A stretch of 64,000 nt of DNA from Heterobasidion occidentale (Eukaryota > Basidiomycota > Agaricomycetes > Russulales > Bondarzewiaceae), in NCBI GenBank assembly GCA_039111635.1, contig JBCAQO010000010.1, positions 744,001-808,000 on the forward strand, in the 5' to 3' direction. Positions within the stretch are counted from its first letter, which is position 1. Each line of letters opens with the position of its first letter. This document shows, piece by piece, positions 32,960-45,600 of the stretch. The translations under genes were made by a program, and so were the position numbers. The notes under the pieces were generated by a model. That model searched no databases, was not told the origin of the DNA, and saw nothing but the letters and a program-made list of their open reading frames with translations.

Positions 32960-33900
32960 CAGCTATTCCGCATTGAATATGATGCCTCTGATTTTGCTAT
33001 AGGTGCAGTACTCTTGCAACAAGCCAAGGACAGCAAGTGGCACTCATGTGCCTATATTTCAAAATCCCTCGCACCTGCAGAACAAAACTACCCAATATAC
33101 GACAAGGAACTTCTGGTGATAGTACGGTCGTTCGAAGCATGGAGACATTACTTGGAAGGCGCCACACACCAGGTTGACATCTGGACTGATCACAAAAATA
33201 TAGAATGGTTTAGGACATTACGGAAACTAAATTGTCAACAAGCCCGGTGGTCGCTTTATTTGTCACGCTTCAACTACAAACTCACACACAAGGCAGGGAC
33301 CACAAATAAATTGGACGGTCTATCTCGGAAGCCAAACCATAAAGAGGGGATGGAATTAGACAATTTTGGAGGAGTCCTCCTGAGGCTGGAAATTTTTCAA
33401 TAAAACAGCCCAGCCAAACTCCTAGACCCCCTTCACAAAAGCAACAAACATCTAATCTGTTCATCTCGGTGTAACAGATCCAATAGAACCGCTCAATCCA
33501 CAAAAGATCTTCCACCTTAGGGCAATGGGAAGAACAGCAGTCACCATGATCGAGACAGAGCTTAGGGACCACACCATAGCAGGAAACAAAAAAGACCCCT
33601 AGCTATTGGAAGTACTGAAGCAAGTCAATGAACTTGGACCAAGATCCCTCAAGAAAGGCTTGCAGGAATGGAACAAAGACGACGGCCTTGTACTAGATCA
33701 TGAAAAGGTTTACATACTGTCAAACGGAAAACTACTAAGGGACATAATCAAACAGCATCACGATAACCAAATAGCGGGACATCCAGGAGTTAGAGGTACC
33801 CTGGTGTCAGTTGGTCAAGACTATACTTGGCCTGGAATGTCTAACATGGTACGACAATACATGGAAGGATATGCAGTATGTTAATCAATGAAGAACAACA
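32960..33900 (+). pseudogene. RNase H and integrase zinc domain of gypsy B
   Basis: RNase H motifs appear in order: FRIEYDASDFAIGAVL, YDKELLVIVRSFEAWRHYLEG, DIWTDHKNIEWF, then KLDGLSRKP. After a frame-shifted linker the integrase H2C2 region reads HHDNQIAGHPGVRGTL, DYTWPGMSNMVRQYM, ending in a Cys where the second finger Cys is expected. The integrase core (33,900-34,117) is broken up, and the next insertion interrupts it at 34,122. Confidence 0.8.
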
Positions 33901-34121
33901 CACACCCAACAATGATGCCGTTACAACCAATGGAGATACTGGACTGACCATTCAGAACAATCACAATGGATTTTATTATAGATCTCCCGGAGTCAAATGG
34001 ATACGACTCAATACACATGGTCACAGATTGGTTAACAAAGACAATGATCATCACCCCTTGCAAGAAGACAATCAATTCCAACAGTATGGCGAAATTACTT
34101 TTAAATCACACCTGGCGACGG

Positions 34122-35122
34122 TGTCATGCTTGCACATTGTGAGGCATCAAATAGTGATGGTAGAATGGAGGGCAGAATATCTGACTGGAAGGAAGAGAAG
34201 GGAAACAACTTAGAATAGAAGGAACATTTAATTCTGATTTTCTGCATATTTTTTCGAGTATTTTACCACTTAAACTTGATTCTCTATCCCTTTTTATACT
34301 TATATTTCGCTTTTAGGACAGATTCCAGAGCCTAGGGTCTATTTTAGAAAGGGCTAGACTATGGCAAAACAATAAGGAATGGAAAGAAAGCAGTGGAATC
34401 TGGTAGAATAGAGAGGAACTTTAGTGGAAGAATGGAGAATGTTAAGGAAAGGGGCAAGGTCTAGGCAATTCCAAGCTGAAAGGAGGAGAAGGTTCTGAGC
34501 AGTTCTGAAGGAAGCTAAAGGAACATTCTACCACATTCTGAAACTTTCTCTTGCTTTCCTTTCGGTTCCCTTGCTTTCCTCCCTATTCTTTTTATTTCTA
34601 CAGCATTCTTTGTGACTCACAATGACTCTACTCAGCCTGTATATACTAGGAAGGAGATTCCCACTTGAAATAGTATATAAGGAGGCTGATTGTCCTGCTT
34701 CAGGCAGAGACCATTTCTCCCCCTTACTTTTACTCAGTCAGTCAGTGCCAGTCAATAAGTTTTTTGAGTGATATCAGTTGGAGATAAGCTTCAAGACTTG
34801 AAGGGATACTAGACAGACTAGTGGCTTGCCTTCAATCTGTGTAGCATCTCAGCAGCTAGAATCACAAAGTGCTTACACTTGTTTTGATTATTCTCAACAT
34901 TTATGGAGTATTTTTGTTGTTAGTGATCCGGCACCACCTTAAAAATTCATTAAATATTTCAGGATATTCTCTCCGTTGCCTACAATGGTGACCAACATCT
35001 GTGTACTGTGCCAACACTAGAAGGCATTATCTAGAACAGCAATCAAACAAACACTGGGTACATCTAGAAAAACAGGAAACCCCAATCGTATCTAGGAGTG
35101 AAACCATTCCTCACCGCAACAA
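34122..35122 (+). mobile_element. Solo LTR (~1 kb family) inside gypsy B integrase
   Basis: It runs from tgtcatgcttgc to accgcaaca. It is flanked by acgg (34,118-34,121) and acag (35,123-35,126), a 4-bp duplication with one mismatch. It is the same family as 14,464-15,460 but in plus sense, with the TATATAAGG box near 34,674. Removing it restores alignment of integrase with gypsy A at 22,940. Confidence 0.85.
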
Positions 35123-35126
35123 CAGT

Positions 35127-35985
35127 ACAAAATACCGGACAGGATAATATCAGACCGTAGAACACAATTTGCGTCTAAAGTAGCACAGGGACTACTAGAA
35201 GAACTAGGAATCAAGTCATTTCTTAGCACGGCTTACCACCCACAGACAGATGGAGCAATGGAGCAGATAAACCAGGAACTGGAGCAATACCTTAAGGAAT
35301 TTTACAGCTCCACACAGGACAACTGGGCTAAACATATTCCCTATGCAAAATATGCCCACAACTCACACCAGCACTTAGTAACAAAGATCTCATGTTTGAG
35401 CTCCTCCATGGATACCAACCAAGAGACTACCCTGCAATCATCGGAAACACAAATGTACCCACTGCCGACAAACACCTGGAACTATTAAAAAAGGCACAGC
35501 AAGAAGCACAGGCTAGTCTAAAAATTGCAGCAGAATCCATGAAGACTCAGCACAACAAGTTTGGGGTAGAACTTTCCCTATTCAAGATAGGAGATCAAGT
35601 ATGGCTTGACGGAAAGAAGATACACACGGATCACCCCTCGGAAAAGTTAAGGCCAAAAAGATTTGGACCATTCAAGATTTTGGACACCATAGGAACAGTT
35701 AACTATCTGCTGGAGTTCCCAAAGAATTGGAGAAAGATACACAATGTCTTCCATGCCTCGCGGTTAACTATGTACAAGGAGAACACTACTTATGGTCCAA
35801 ATTATAGGAAACCTCCACCTAACCTCATCAAAGGACAAGAAGAATTTGAGGTTAAAAAAATTATAGCATCCCACCACTTTAGACATTGAAAGATCCTACA
35901 ATACCTAGTCAAATGGAAAGAGTATCCAGAATCCAACAACTCATGGGAATCAGCAGACGTGGTCAAGAACACAAAAGATGAAGTT
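35127..35985 (+). pseudogene. Integrase C-terminus and chromodomain of gypsy B
   Basis: STAYHPQTDGAMEQINQELEQ near 35,227 marks the end of the integrase core. From 35,392 the frame is open: [47 protein letters not shown], then a chromodomain (EEFEVKKIIASHHF, LQYLVKWKEYPESNNSWESA). A stop follows RH. Copy A has a TIR element between FHAS and the chromodomain, whereas B does not, so B provides the empty site. Confidence 0.85.
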
Positions 35986-35991
35986 AGTGAC

Positions 35992-36600
35992 TGTTATGAC
36001 TTGACCGATCGGGGCCCGTCAGGGCTTGTCTATCCGATGGTTCAAGCATCACATGCTAGGCGGCTCCACTACGGAGCGTACATCAAGGTATTTGGCATGT
36101 CCTTAGGAGTCAACTGGACCAATGATTCTTCAAGACATCAGTAGAGGATATATGGAAGGATCGTGGGTACAGCGGATTGATAAGATAGGCATTCATATGC
36201 CATGGGCTTAGGGCTTATGGGTAAGCACCTCGTCGCACCAGGATGAATTGGTGCAACTGGAGAAGTACAAGAGTAGGCACCGGCTGAGAGAGATGGCGAC
36301 CACAGCTCTCCTGGGATGGATACCCGGAGAAGCACACAAACTCTTACCCTATATCCTATACAGTATATAAGGCCCTTAGAATAGGCTGAGGATCTTCAGT
36401 CTATTCTCCTCGTTAGTTTGTGTCTTCCTACACGAACACCTTCATTATGACACAGTCTTCCTACTGTGTACCCTCTGGAATCATTATTTTTTCCTGTATC
36501 ATTGCCTGATACAGTCAAGACTTTGTCCACCCCTCAGTCCAGCGTGCGACCTAGGGAAGAACCTGTTACTCTTGGATTACCAAACGAGCAGTTCGTAACA
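35992..36600 (+). mobile_element. Solo LTR of the element C family, GTGAC duplication
   Basis: It runs from tgttatgacttgacc to gcagttcgtaaca, with perfect gtgac copies at 35,987-35,991 and 36,601-36,605. It is clearly related to the LTRs at 47,823-48,411 and 57,881-58,467 but much more diverged than those two are from each other, so it is an older insertion of the same family. Confidence 0.93.
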
Positions 36601-37616
36601 GTGACTTCTATAGAAAATACCCACTAGCAGTCCGAGGCATAGGGCCGTCTACTCAGGAATTACAACTCGCACTTGACAGAAACCAAATAGTGGAACTGTG
36701 CGACAGACAAATTTGGCTGATGAAGACCTCAGCAGGGAAGAAATTACTAGGCACAGGACTAATGGTTAAATAGGCAGAAACCACTATACAGGAAGAATCT
36801 ATAAGGTGCAAGTTACTCGTTCACCTAATAGGGAAGAAACTACTAGCCATGGGAGCCATGGTCACACACATATGAGCATCTATAGTGGATGAAGAATACA
36901 AGCGAAAGCTCAGAAAGACAAAGCTAGGAAGACGACTTCTAGCTACCAGCGCGACACTGGTGGAAATCAAGTTGGGAATCAAGAAGTCCCAACCATTGTT
37001 ACTCAGTGGATAGATACTTATGCATTGACAAGGAAAGAACCTCACCTACGACACGGAGAGTCTAGGAAAGAGCACTCAGACAAATAAATGCGGACGTGCT
37101 TGGGAAATGAAGGTGGCCCCTTCTCCCTCCTCTTGCACACCAACATATTCCTCTGGAGTCAAACACAAGTCAAGGAAATCCTAGAAATCAACATGGGCCA
37201 GGAAGAATGTGGACAAACAAGTATCAAATTAGAGATACCATGCAGTCAAGGACCTGGAGAGACAAATAACCAAGGGACTTGCTGAGAAGAAGGACTCGCT
37301 TCATCAAAATGCCGATGAAGACTATGGATCAGAAGAAGGCTTGGTCTACACGCTGGAACCAGAAGACATGTCTTATCAAAATGCCAAAAAAGACTACATA
37401 GATAAAGGCTTGGATAACTTGCCGGACAGAGAAGTATACAAAGACGCTATGGACCTAGACAGCGTCAATGGAGAATGGAGGAAAGGACCCCTCTCCACGA
37501 TCTTTGAAGAAGAAAAAGAGGAAGGAGAAGAAGCAGACTCAGGAATGTCCTACTCACCAATGGGACTCACCTCTTCCTCCGCACCTACAGAATAGACACC
37601 CCCCACACTATACATA
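36601..37616 (+). pseudogene. 3' accessory ORF of gypsy B, first part
   Basis: Same module as 26,601-27,680 in copy A: helical repeat units (WLMKTSAGKKLLGTGLMVK, IQEESIRCKLLVHLIGKKLL) followed by the acidic frame at 37,341-37,595 (EEEKEEGEEADSGMSYSPMG). One ~33-codon repeat unit present in A is missing here. Stops are scattered. Function unknown. Confidence 0.6.
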
Positions 37617-38458
37617 TGTTAGGACCATGTCCTAACACGTGCTTCACACGTAAGCAAATGGGCTAGTCAAGTGCTTCAGATGTGATACAGTCTCGGACCA
37701 TTTTCCATGACTCATCCCCACTGACATGCACGGCATGAACTCTTACTTATGGTTCCTAGTTCTTGATGTAGATAGACATTGGTTCCTGGCCCTGTCCCTG
37801 GTTCCTGATCAATCATGATGTGGCTAGACATTTGATATGGATGTGGATAGACATTAGTGATCTTGTACTATACTTAGATTGATGATATATCTTTGCTTAC
37901 AGATCTCGATCATTTACTTTGGTACCTGAGAAGTGCACAGACCAGATCACGATCCAGCCCTAGATACTTCTTTGTATAAATAGGTGAGATGAGCTTCTAA
38001 GAAGCTTAGCTTGTTCACCTATAATACACTCAATCTCTGCACTGCACCCGGTGTCTGGCTACCTTCCTAGCCCACACTTCGTGATCTCTGTCAGATCTGA
38101 AACTCTTTTACACAATCTGACGATGCACTGGCCTTGTCTCCCTTCTCTTCTTACACTCTCTTCATGCACTACTACACTAGACTCGCCGCCTTCCGTCTTC
38201 TCAGTTGGACACCTCCTCGTGTCGTCTGTTGGACAGGAGAAGATCATCCAGTTCTTCCTCATCATCAAGAGGACCTCAAAAATCACCTTCTCAACCTCTT
38301 TGAGGACAAGGCAGAAAGCAACTCCGAGTTTCTTCAAAGGGCTTAAAGACAATCAGTCATATTCATCCATTAGAGTCTATGACTCTACGATGCTGTGAAA
38401 GTTTAGCCTAGGGATCCCCTTAGTGCATCAGTGCACGTGATAGGTCTCTGACCTAACA
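37617..38458 (+). mobile_element. Solo LTR (tgttagg family), plus sense, in gypsy B
   Basis: 842 bp, from tgttaggaccatgtcctaaca to ctgacctaaca. Its flanks are acata (37,612-37,616) and acaca (38,459-38,463), a 5-bp duplication with one change. A TATAAATA box lies near 37,975 in plus sense. A second copy in opposite orientation is at 39,595-40,434. Frames of up to 115 codons inside (from 38,051) are shared by both copies but look incidental to the LTR. Confidence 0.85.
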
Positions 38459-39525
38459 ACACACCATACAGAAGCGGCACTTGGTGCATATTGGCAAAAG
38501 ACATCAACTCAGACGAGGACACACCTCCTTGTACCCCCAGTACCCCCGACTCTGATGGAGACATACAGGTAACCTCCGAAGATGAGCAACACAAATTTGA
38601 CATGACCAAAGAATTAGAAGACTTATTAATTAAGGATACCCTTGGACGGCTACCAGGTACTATGGATATTGATAGTCTAAACACACACACGTAACAGCCG
38701 GGATACCACAGGAAACAGATTACCCCACCCCTCGCTCCAGTACCGCGAGCAGTGCTTCAACACATGAAGCCCTTTGAAGAACCACCCCAACTAGTGAACT
38801 GCTATGGAAAGACGTCAAAAGTAATCTTGGCTAATTAACTATCAACTCCAACGCTATAGACACTGAAGACGATCTTGGCTGATTGCCCATCACGAAGTTG
38901 GAACCAGAAATATCCAGAGAGGAGCAGCGATAGCAAGAGATTCAAACTCAGCAGATTGGCCAAGCAGGACCAAACAAAGCAAGGCCTATATTAGAGAGCC
39001 GATGCCTGGAATCTCCCCACTCTCCCTTGACCACCCTCTACTTTTACCCTCTCCTCTGCTAGACAGTAAGTGGTACAACAACCCAGTGTTGTACCAACCA
39101 CTAGATCTCTCCTACCGACCCATCAAAGAGAATGCCTAACGAATGGGACCCACGCATTGCCATATACAACGCAGTCAAAGTCATGCTCAAGCTCGCGCTC
39201 CGTGCTCTACACAACATTGACATATATGCACACATGCCGCCATTTGAGCTATCCCCTCAAATCTTTTCCACCAGTCCTGACTCCTTGTCATCATTGTCTT
39301 TACCCTTGCTTCCCGTTCTACCCATGCCACGCCCACCAACATCAGCTAGACACTAGTCAAACCAATGTCCCAGACCATGCATCATTATGCCTTCCCTTTG
39401 CCTGACTCACGCCTAGTCAATCCCCACTCTATCATGACACAGCACTACCTGACTTCTGTCTTGGCCTACATATCATACAACTCAACCGACCATGACCCAT
39501 TGTGCTATATGTGAGGCCGAGGTTG
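38459..39525 (+). pseudogene. 3' accessory ORF of gypsy B, second part
   Basis: Continues the acidic module (INSDEDTPPCTPSTPDSDGD, TSEDEQHKFDMTKELEDL, GTMDIDSLNTH), matching 27,680-28,064 of copy A. It is followed by a Pro/Leu-rich reading around 39,130-39,400 with many stops. In copy A the matching end is at 28,320-28,600. Confidence 0.55.
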
Positions 39526-39537
39526 GAAAGGGGGTGG

Positions 39538-41217
39538 TGTTAAGAGCTGGCTCATAACACATGATATATGATCACCTGATCATATAACACGTGGTGTTAG
39601 GTTGGAGACCTATCACGTGCACCGATGCATGAAGGGAATCCCTAGGCTAATACGTCCACAGCGTCGTAGAGTCGGAGGCTCCAATGAATGAAGACAACCA
39701 ATCGTTTTTGGGCTCTTTCGAGGAATTTGGAGTCGTTCTCTGCCTTGTCCTCAAAGAGGTTAAGGAGATGATCTTTGAGGTCTTCTCGATAACAAGGTGG
39801 AACTGGATGATCTTCTCCTACAGATAATACGAGGAGGTGTCCAACTGAGAACACGGAAGGCGGCAAGTCCAGTGTAGTAGTGCATGAAGAGGGTGTAAGA
39901 AGAGAAGGGAGACGAGGCCAGTGCATCGTCAGACTGTGTAAAGGAGTTTCAGATCTGACAGAGATCACAAAGTGTGGGCTAGGAAGATAGCCAGACACTG
40001 GGTGCAGTGCAGAGATCGAGTGTATTACAAGTAAACGAGCTGAGCTTCTTAGAAGCTCATCTTGGCTATATATACAAAGAAGTATCTAGGGCAGGATCGA
40101 GGTCTGGTCTGTGCGCTTCTCAGGTACCAAAGTCAACAATCAAGATCCATAAGCAAAGACGCATCATTGATCTAAGTATAGTACAGGATCACTAATGTCT
40201 GTCCACATCCATATCAAATGTTGAGCCACATCATGATCGATCAGGAACTAGGAACAGGGCCAGGAACCAAAGTCTGTCCACATCAAGAACCAGGAACCAT
40301 AAGTAAGTGTTCATGCAACGAGCATGTAAATGGTAATGAGTCATAAGGAGCAGTCCAAGTCTGAAGCATGTCCAAAGCACTTGGCCAGCCTATCTACTCA
40401 CGTGCGAAGCACATATTAGGACGCGGTCCTAACACATGGTCTATGACCAACAGATATAATCTATACCCAGTGACCGATCCCTTGACTTCACCAACAGACA
40501 TTCAGTTATCTTATCTTATCTTATCTTCTACCCCTGATCAGCGATCACATCATCACAGTTACCTAAACGGTTCCTGCCCCTGTTCCTGCTCCTGGTTCCT
40601 GCTTCTGCCCCAACAGTTTGTTTGTTGATTGTTTGCTTCTATTTGACCGTTTACTTAGAACCTTAAAGAAGCATAAACCTTCTGCAGATCATGCCCTAAA
40701 GTAGACTATGTATATATAAAACAAGCCAAAGACCTGTCTCGCCAGCTTGTTCACCTTTATTACTCTCCCACCTGTTCTTACTCTTGACCTTTGATACTGG
40801 CCATATCTCTGCTACATTATAGTCTTTGCCATTAGGCCAGACCTTTGATTGTCAATAGAACATCTGATTAAACATTGGTTTAACTTGCCCTTGCACTTTT
40901 CTCTATCATCATCCTCAACCACTCAGTTGTCATATCAATACTAGCTGAGTTCTACACAGAACTAGCATTATTCTATCTCAACTTTAGTGGGCAGCATATC
41001 TACTGTCACCCAGGCCTGTATCAGGTTGTACCCTCGCATCTATGGGAAGACCTTTGTGCCTTCTTGGAAACATGATACCATCACGAGTCTCTCGTGCATT
41101 CCGAGTTACGCACATAATTAGCCACTAGTGCTTTCATCAGACACACTTAGATTTGGCACATCCCTCAGTGACTCAGGAGCCTCCTGGCACATCACATGCG
41201 AAGACTAGGTCTTAATA
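39538..41217 (+). repeat. 3' LTR of gypsy B, interrupted
   Basis: It begins tgttaagagctggctc directly after the purine tract gaaagggggtgg and ends aggtcttaata, where the terminal CA has become TA. The segment 39,595-40,434 is a foreign LTR; the two remaining parts together match 29,328-30,161. Confidence 0.88.
39595..40434 (-). mobile_element. Solo LTR (tgttagg family), minus sense, inside 3' LTR of gypsy B
   Basis: 840 bp, with plus-strand ends tgttaggttggag and gcggtcctaaca. It is the reverse complement of 37,617-38,458. Flanks are cgtgg (39,590-39,594) and catgg (40,435-40,439), one mismatch (CpG to CpA). It splits the LTR word cacgtggtctatgacc. Confidence 0.87.
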
Positions 41218-42600
41218 GGAATCCTCTCAGAGATGCCTAAGATCTTTTAGATCCTAGTTTTTAACTACTGATAAATAAAAACCTACACAGTGAACAGGGT
41301 CTTTTTGGATAATATAAAACCCATTTTGAGTTGTATTTGAGGTGTCTCACATTCTATACTAAAATATTTGTGACAAGCAATAACCAAGGGTGGACAGAGT
41401 ATCAGAAAGCCTCAGGCCGTGTGAGGCTTGGTCATTATATTGCAACCCCACTCTCAAGCTTGTGTGCCCACAGTTCCTTTTAGAGTTGTCAGAGCTCAAT
41501 TCTGAAGTGTAACAGTATATAATCCAATAGTTGGAAATTTTGCATCTCCCTGTTTTTGCCTGTTTTCATGAACCCCTTTTTATTTGTGCTTCGGCATCTC
41601 TTTCTCTTAATTTAAAAACACAAAAAAATAACAGGCTATATTCTAAGAAGCCAAGGTAGGTTTGTGCAAAGATTAGAGGGTAGAAACACAAAAATGAGGC
41701 CACTACAAAGAAAACAAGTAATTGTTTGCAACTCCGGTGAAGTGATAGTATAGTAAGAGTAATATTTGTCCAAAAAAACATATAAGATAGGCCTTACTCA
41801 TACTTGACAACATCATGTGATCAAAGAGTGTTACTTTGCCAGATAAAAGTGTTACATTTGTAAACTCCTCTGGCTACAGCACATTTTCAAAAAATCAGCT
41901 CCCACAATTTTTGTAAAAAGCAATTTTCTGAATTAATTGTGGTCTTCAAATTTTGAATCAGGGCTTTGTTTTTGAGGAGATAGTGAAGTGTGTGGGATAG
42001 CACACAAATATGAGTAAATACTAGGATAAACAACCCAGAATTACCTAATACTAGCTACTAGCTTGCCCAGGCCTGCGGTGGCGATGAGAAAAAGCTTCAT
42101 GTATTATGCGCAAATGGAGTCATACTGCTATGAGAAGTCTTACAAACCTTGGATACACCCACACAAGAAAGCCTACGGAAACAGACTTGAAAGATGAGAA
42201 TGTGAGTGAGATTCCGATGAAATCTCAGCTTGAGGGATTGAAGTGCACCCCAATACCTTCATGCAGGAGCTCTCCACTGATTCTCAACACTCAGGCAAAC
42301 CTAGTTCTCAGTACTGACAGTGTTATTCAGAATTATCTTTGTGTTAATGTACATCATTGCATTGTCTCATGATTGTACCCCCTTATTTTGTTGGATAACT
42401 CTCAGTTAGCTATCATCCAGAATGGCCCACCGGTGAGAGGTTAGGCTAATAGACTAGTAGATCTCATGATTATAGACAAGTGGGCTTTGGACTTTTAGAC
42501 ACGTAGACAAAAATTAGACTGCTTATCTCATACATCCTTGGCCGCCGCGTCCCGCTCTCCCCGGCAGCACTGCTCCATGAGGGGCCGACTTTTGCATGAA
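41218..42600. other. AT-rich region, no recognisable gene
   Basis: Open frames up to 88 codons (42,106-42,372) give no family. It is the left flank of copy B and of the RTC4-like gene. No target duplication matching the B 5' flank is found at 41,218 (ggaat against ctgtt). Confidence 0.45.
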
Positions 42601-42676
42601 ACATTAGACTTATGGACCATACTTCCCGCTCGTCAACAGCTCCAAGTGTGCTGGAGCTCTCTACTATTCTCACAAC

Positions 42677-45600
42677 ATGTTCAACCACAGACACTGCAAT
42701 CTGTGCCAAAACGCGCTTGCAGGCTTATCTGTCAACAAGGGAACAGGGAATATTGCTAATAAGAACCGGATTCAGCAGTTGGTACGTGATGCAGGCACTT
42801 CTTATGTGATTGTGTGTCACTGACGACCATCAGTGTTCGAACAAACACTGCAGGGCCGTTATCTTTCATACAGACCCGTTAGAAGATGTCGTTGCACAGG
42901 CAATTGTCGATAGCATAAACAAAGATCCAGCAATGTTTGACATGTATCTACCAAAGTCACCGTATGCTCACTATTGGCGCTCAGGACCACGCACTGATGG
43001 TCCTTCTAATTTACAATCGAGTAATACGGAGCAATGCAGCACTCGCACTGCTACAAGTAATGACGTGGACCTGGTTGCGGGCTCAGTAAACAATCAAGCT
43101 GCAGGCCCGCCGTTGAATCATCAGGCAGTGGGCTTATCAAACGATCAGGCAGGAATTCACGCACCGATTGGGTCCGAAGGTTCTAGAGAGTCTCAGATTA
43201 CTGCATTGGCATGGCCTGGAGGAGGAATTTTTTGTGCTTGTCCGGACTGTCGCACCAAGAATAGTCGGTCAAAGAGGCATGCCAAGTGCACATACCTGCT
43301 TTGCAAGAGCTGCTGTCAGAAGGCTGCTTTCGCTGCCCAGGCAAATGGGAATGAGCGACTCAAATGCGCGGAACGTGGTTATTGGCACAAGGGCAAGAAC
43401 ATGGGGAGGTCGTCCACATTGGCACCCACCAGGACGAGTGCGTCGCAGCTGCTGGCCAGTACTAGCACAGTATCCATGCATCTGCCCACGACCGCAATCT
43501 CTAGCGTCTTGCCTGCTTTGCAATCAGTGTCGGCACAATAGATCAACACATCACTTATAGATACCCAGTCTACCATGGCCATGGTACCACCCGCATCACA
43601 AACCGCACTGCCCACCTTGCATGCTGCTTTGTTAACGTCAACAGCCAGTCCTTCTGCATCTGGTTATGCACAGCCAATCTCAATGCTCTGGCAAAAGACT
43701 TCTCCAGAATGGGTAGCCAAACTTCATGCTGCGGCCGACGCCAAGGATCGTGCTGCGGAAAGAAAGCAAATGAATCTTGAGTTGGAGGCTCAAGCACGGC
43801 AGACTATAATGGCTATCATATGGAAGGAGGTGAGCATGAATGATGAATTGTGGGTCATAGATACTTACGATCACAACAGAATGGCCGCCTCCCATTCAGA
43901 TACTCTATGTCATTGAAATCTTTCCCATTCTTTCGTATAAACAATCATCCCAATATCCTTGAGGGGATCTTGACAGACAGAAGCTTGGCGCCTCCTTCTT
44001 GTATTGAGGTGTACAACATGGATCGTGATTGCTGGGACTGCCTTCCCATTGATCAGCCTTACCAGGTACAGGCAGAAGAAACTTTGCTCTTTTGGATACT
44101 TCCCAATGGAATCAATGGCCCACGGCTCGAAGATTGCCCACGGCTAGATGAGGAAATAGTGAGAGTCAGGAAGAGCTCTTCACATGGAGGAAAGAGGAGT
44201 TGAACATCATTTGAGGACGACATAACAAGTACCCAGAACTCACCGAAACATATACGAGCATCACCGGTATCCACAACCCGAAGTCAGGCTCCTATTCTTA
44301 GCACGAATGTACATTCTCCGAGGACCCCCAAACATATCCAGCAAATCAATCATCCCACGCTGACGCGAAGCCCTTCTGCAGCGGGGGAAAGGCGGTTTAG
44401 CGCTCCTAGCCCTGATGCTTCTAGAACAACGTATGGCAACGCTAAACGGGTTCTGTCAGCCCCCTATTGGAATTTCCACTCCCTTTCATCACCAGGACCA
44501 ATAATGGATGTCGACAATGAGATGTTTATCCGTTCTCGCCCAGGCGCTCAAGCGGGATTGAAGTGGAAAGCAAGTGATCTCCTCCATGATGTGGGAGGAA
44601 ATATGTTCAAACCTCTGCCGGCACTGTTGAAGTTTCAGGCATCGCCAAAGGCAACCTTGTCCCCTAAGCTCGTGCTACCGACAATTCCCGAAACAAGAGA
44701 GTCGACTGTAGGCCTCGAAACAAGAGATTTGACTGTAGGCCCTAAGCGGACGCGCACCTCGATTCAGCCAAGGAAGGGCTCAAAAACAAGATCATTCTCA
44801 CCTTATCATACAGCTGATCCATCTCGATCGGCATCATCTAGACTCCAGAACAATTCTAAAGCTAGGACTGCCCTCGGAACCACTCCTAGTACCAATGAAA
44901 GGTTTCCTCTTGCGACGACAAGGACTCATGGTGATACACAAGCATGGCCATCTTCTTATTATGCCATTGACATCTTCGATGGGTTGAAGGAGATGGTGGA
45001 ATTGTCCAGGGAGTGGAACCCACGCATCAAGCAAGAGGATGCCTTCAGAAAGGTCTTTCCGGGTCAGCCATTTGCAAAATCAACTTATAACAAAGAAAAC
45101 AACGATTACCGGAGAAACAGTGATCTTGAGGCAACATTCCGCAAGTTAGGACAGTCAAATTGTGGTACTTGGACTCGCTTCATCACCCGATCGATTGCAG
45201 AAGCTGGAACGCTTGAGGAATTGGAGAGATCGGATGCTGAGATGGTTAAGGAAGACGCAGGTGATGAATCGTTTGCTGCAAACACGATTACCCATGACAC
45301 GGAGAAGGAGGAGAGTCTCGGGCCTCACCTTTTGACGATAGATAGTCTTGACAGACTGATAGTAAATGGCAGGAATGAAGAGCAACCTCGTAGCATGTGC
45401 GTACAAGTGACACAGCAAGATCAGGAAGATCAGGATGACGAACCCGATCCCAATCTCTTTGCCCTTACTGTGACGAGCCATATCCTGAATTCCCTTCCAC
45501 TACTCTCCAGGAACTTCGTCGAAATCTGGATGCGATCAGCAAGCCTGACCCTTTTGGTGGAATCTCTGACAATCCCCATGCCTTGCATCTGAAGGTGTAT

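Larger units (their letters stand above)
29328..41217 (+). mobile_element. Ty3/gypsy chromodomain retrotransposon, copy B, with four nested solo LTRs
   Basis: The 5' LTR is 29,328-30,161. The 3' LTR is 39,538-41,217, which is about 835 bp once its own insertion is removed. The interior holds decayed gag, protease, RT, RNase H, integrase, chromodomain and the same acidic 3' ORF as copy A. Four solo LTRs of three unrelated families interrupt it at 34,122, 35,992, 37,617 and 39,595, each with a 4-5 bp duplication. Without them the element would be about 8.6 kb. Many stops show it is long dead. Confidence 0.9.

Noticed and set aside
38051..38398. 115-codon frame, also seen in reverse at 39,642-39,998
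   Set aside because: Shared only because both places are copies of the same LTR; no protein features.
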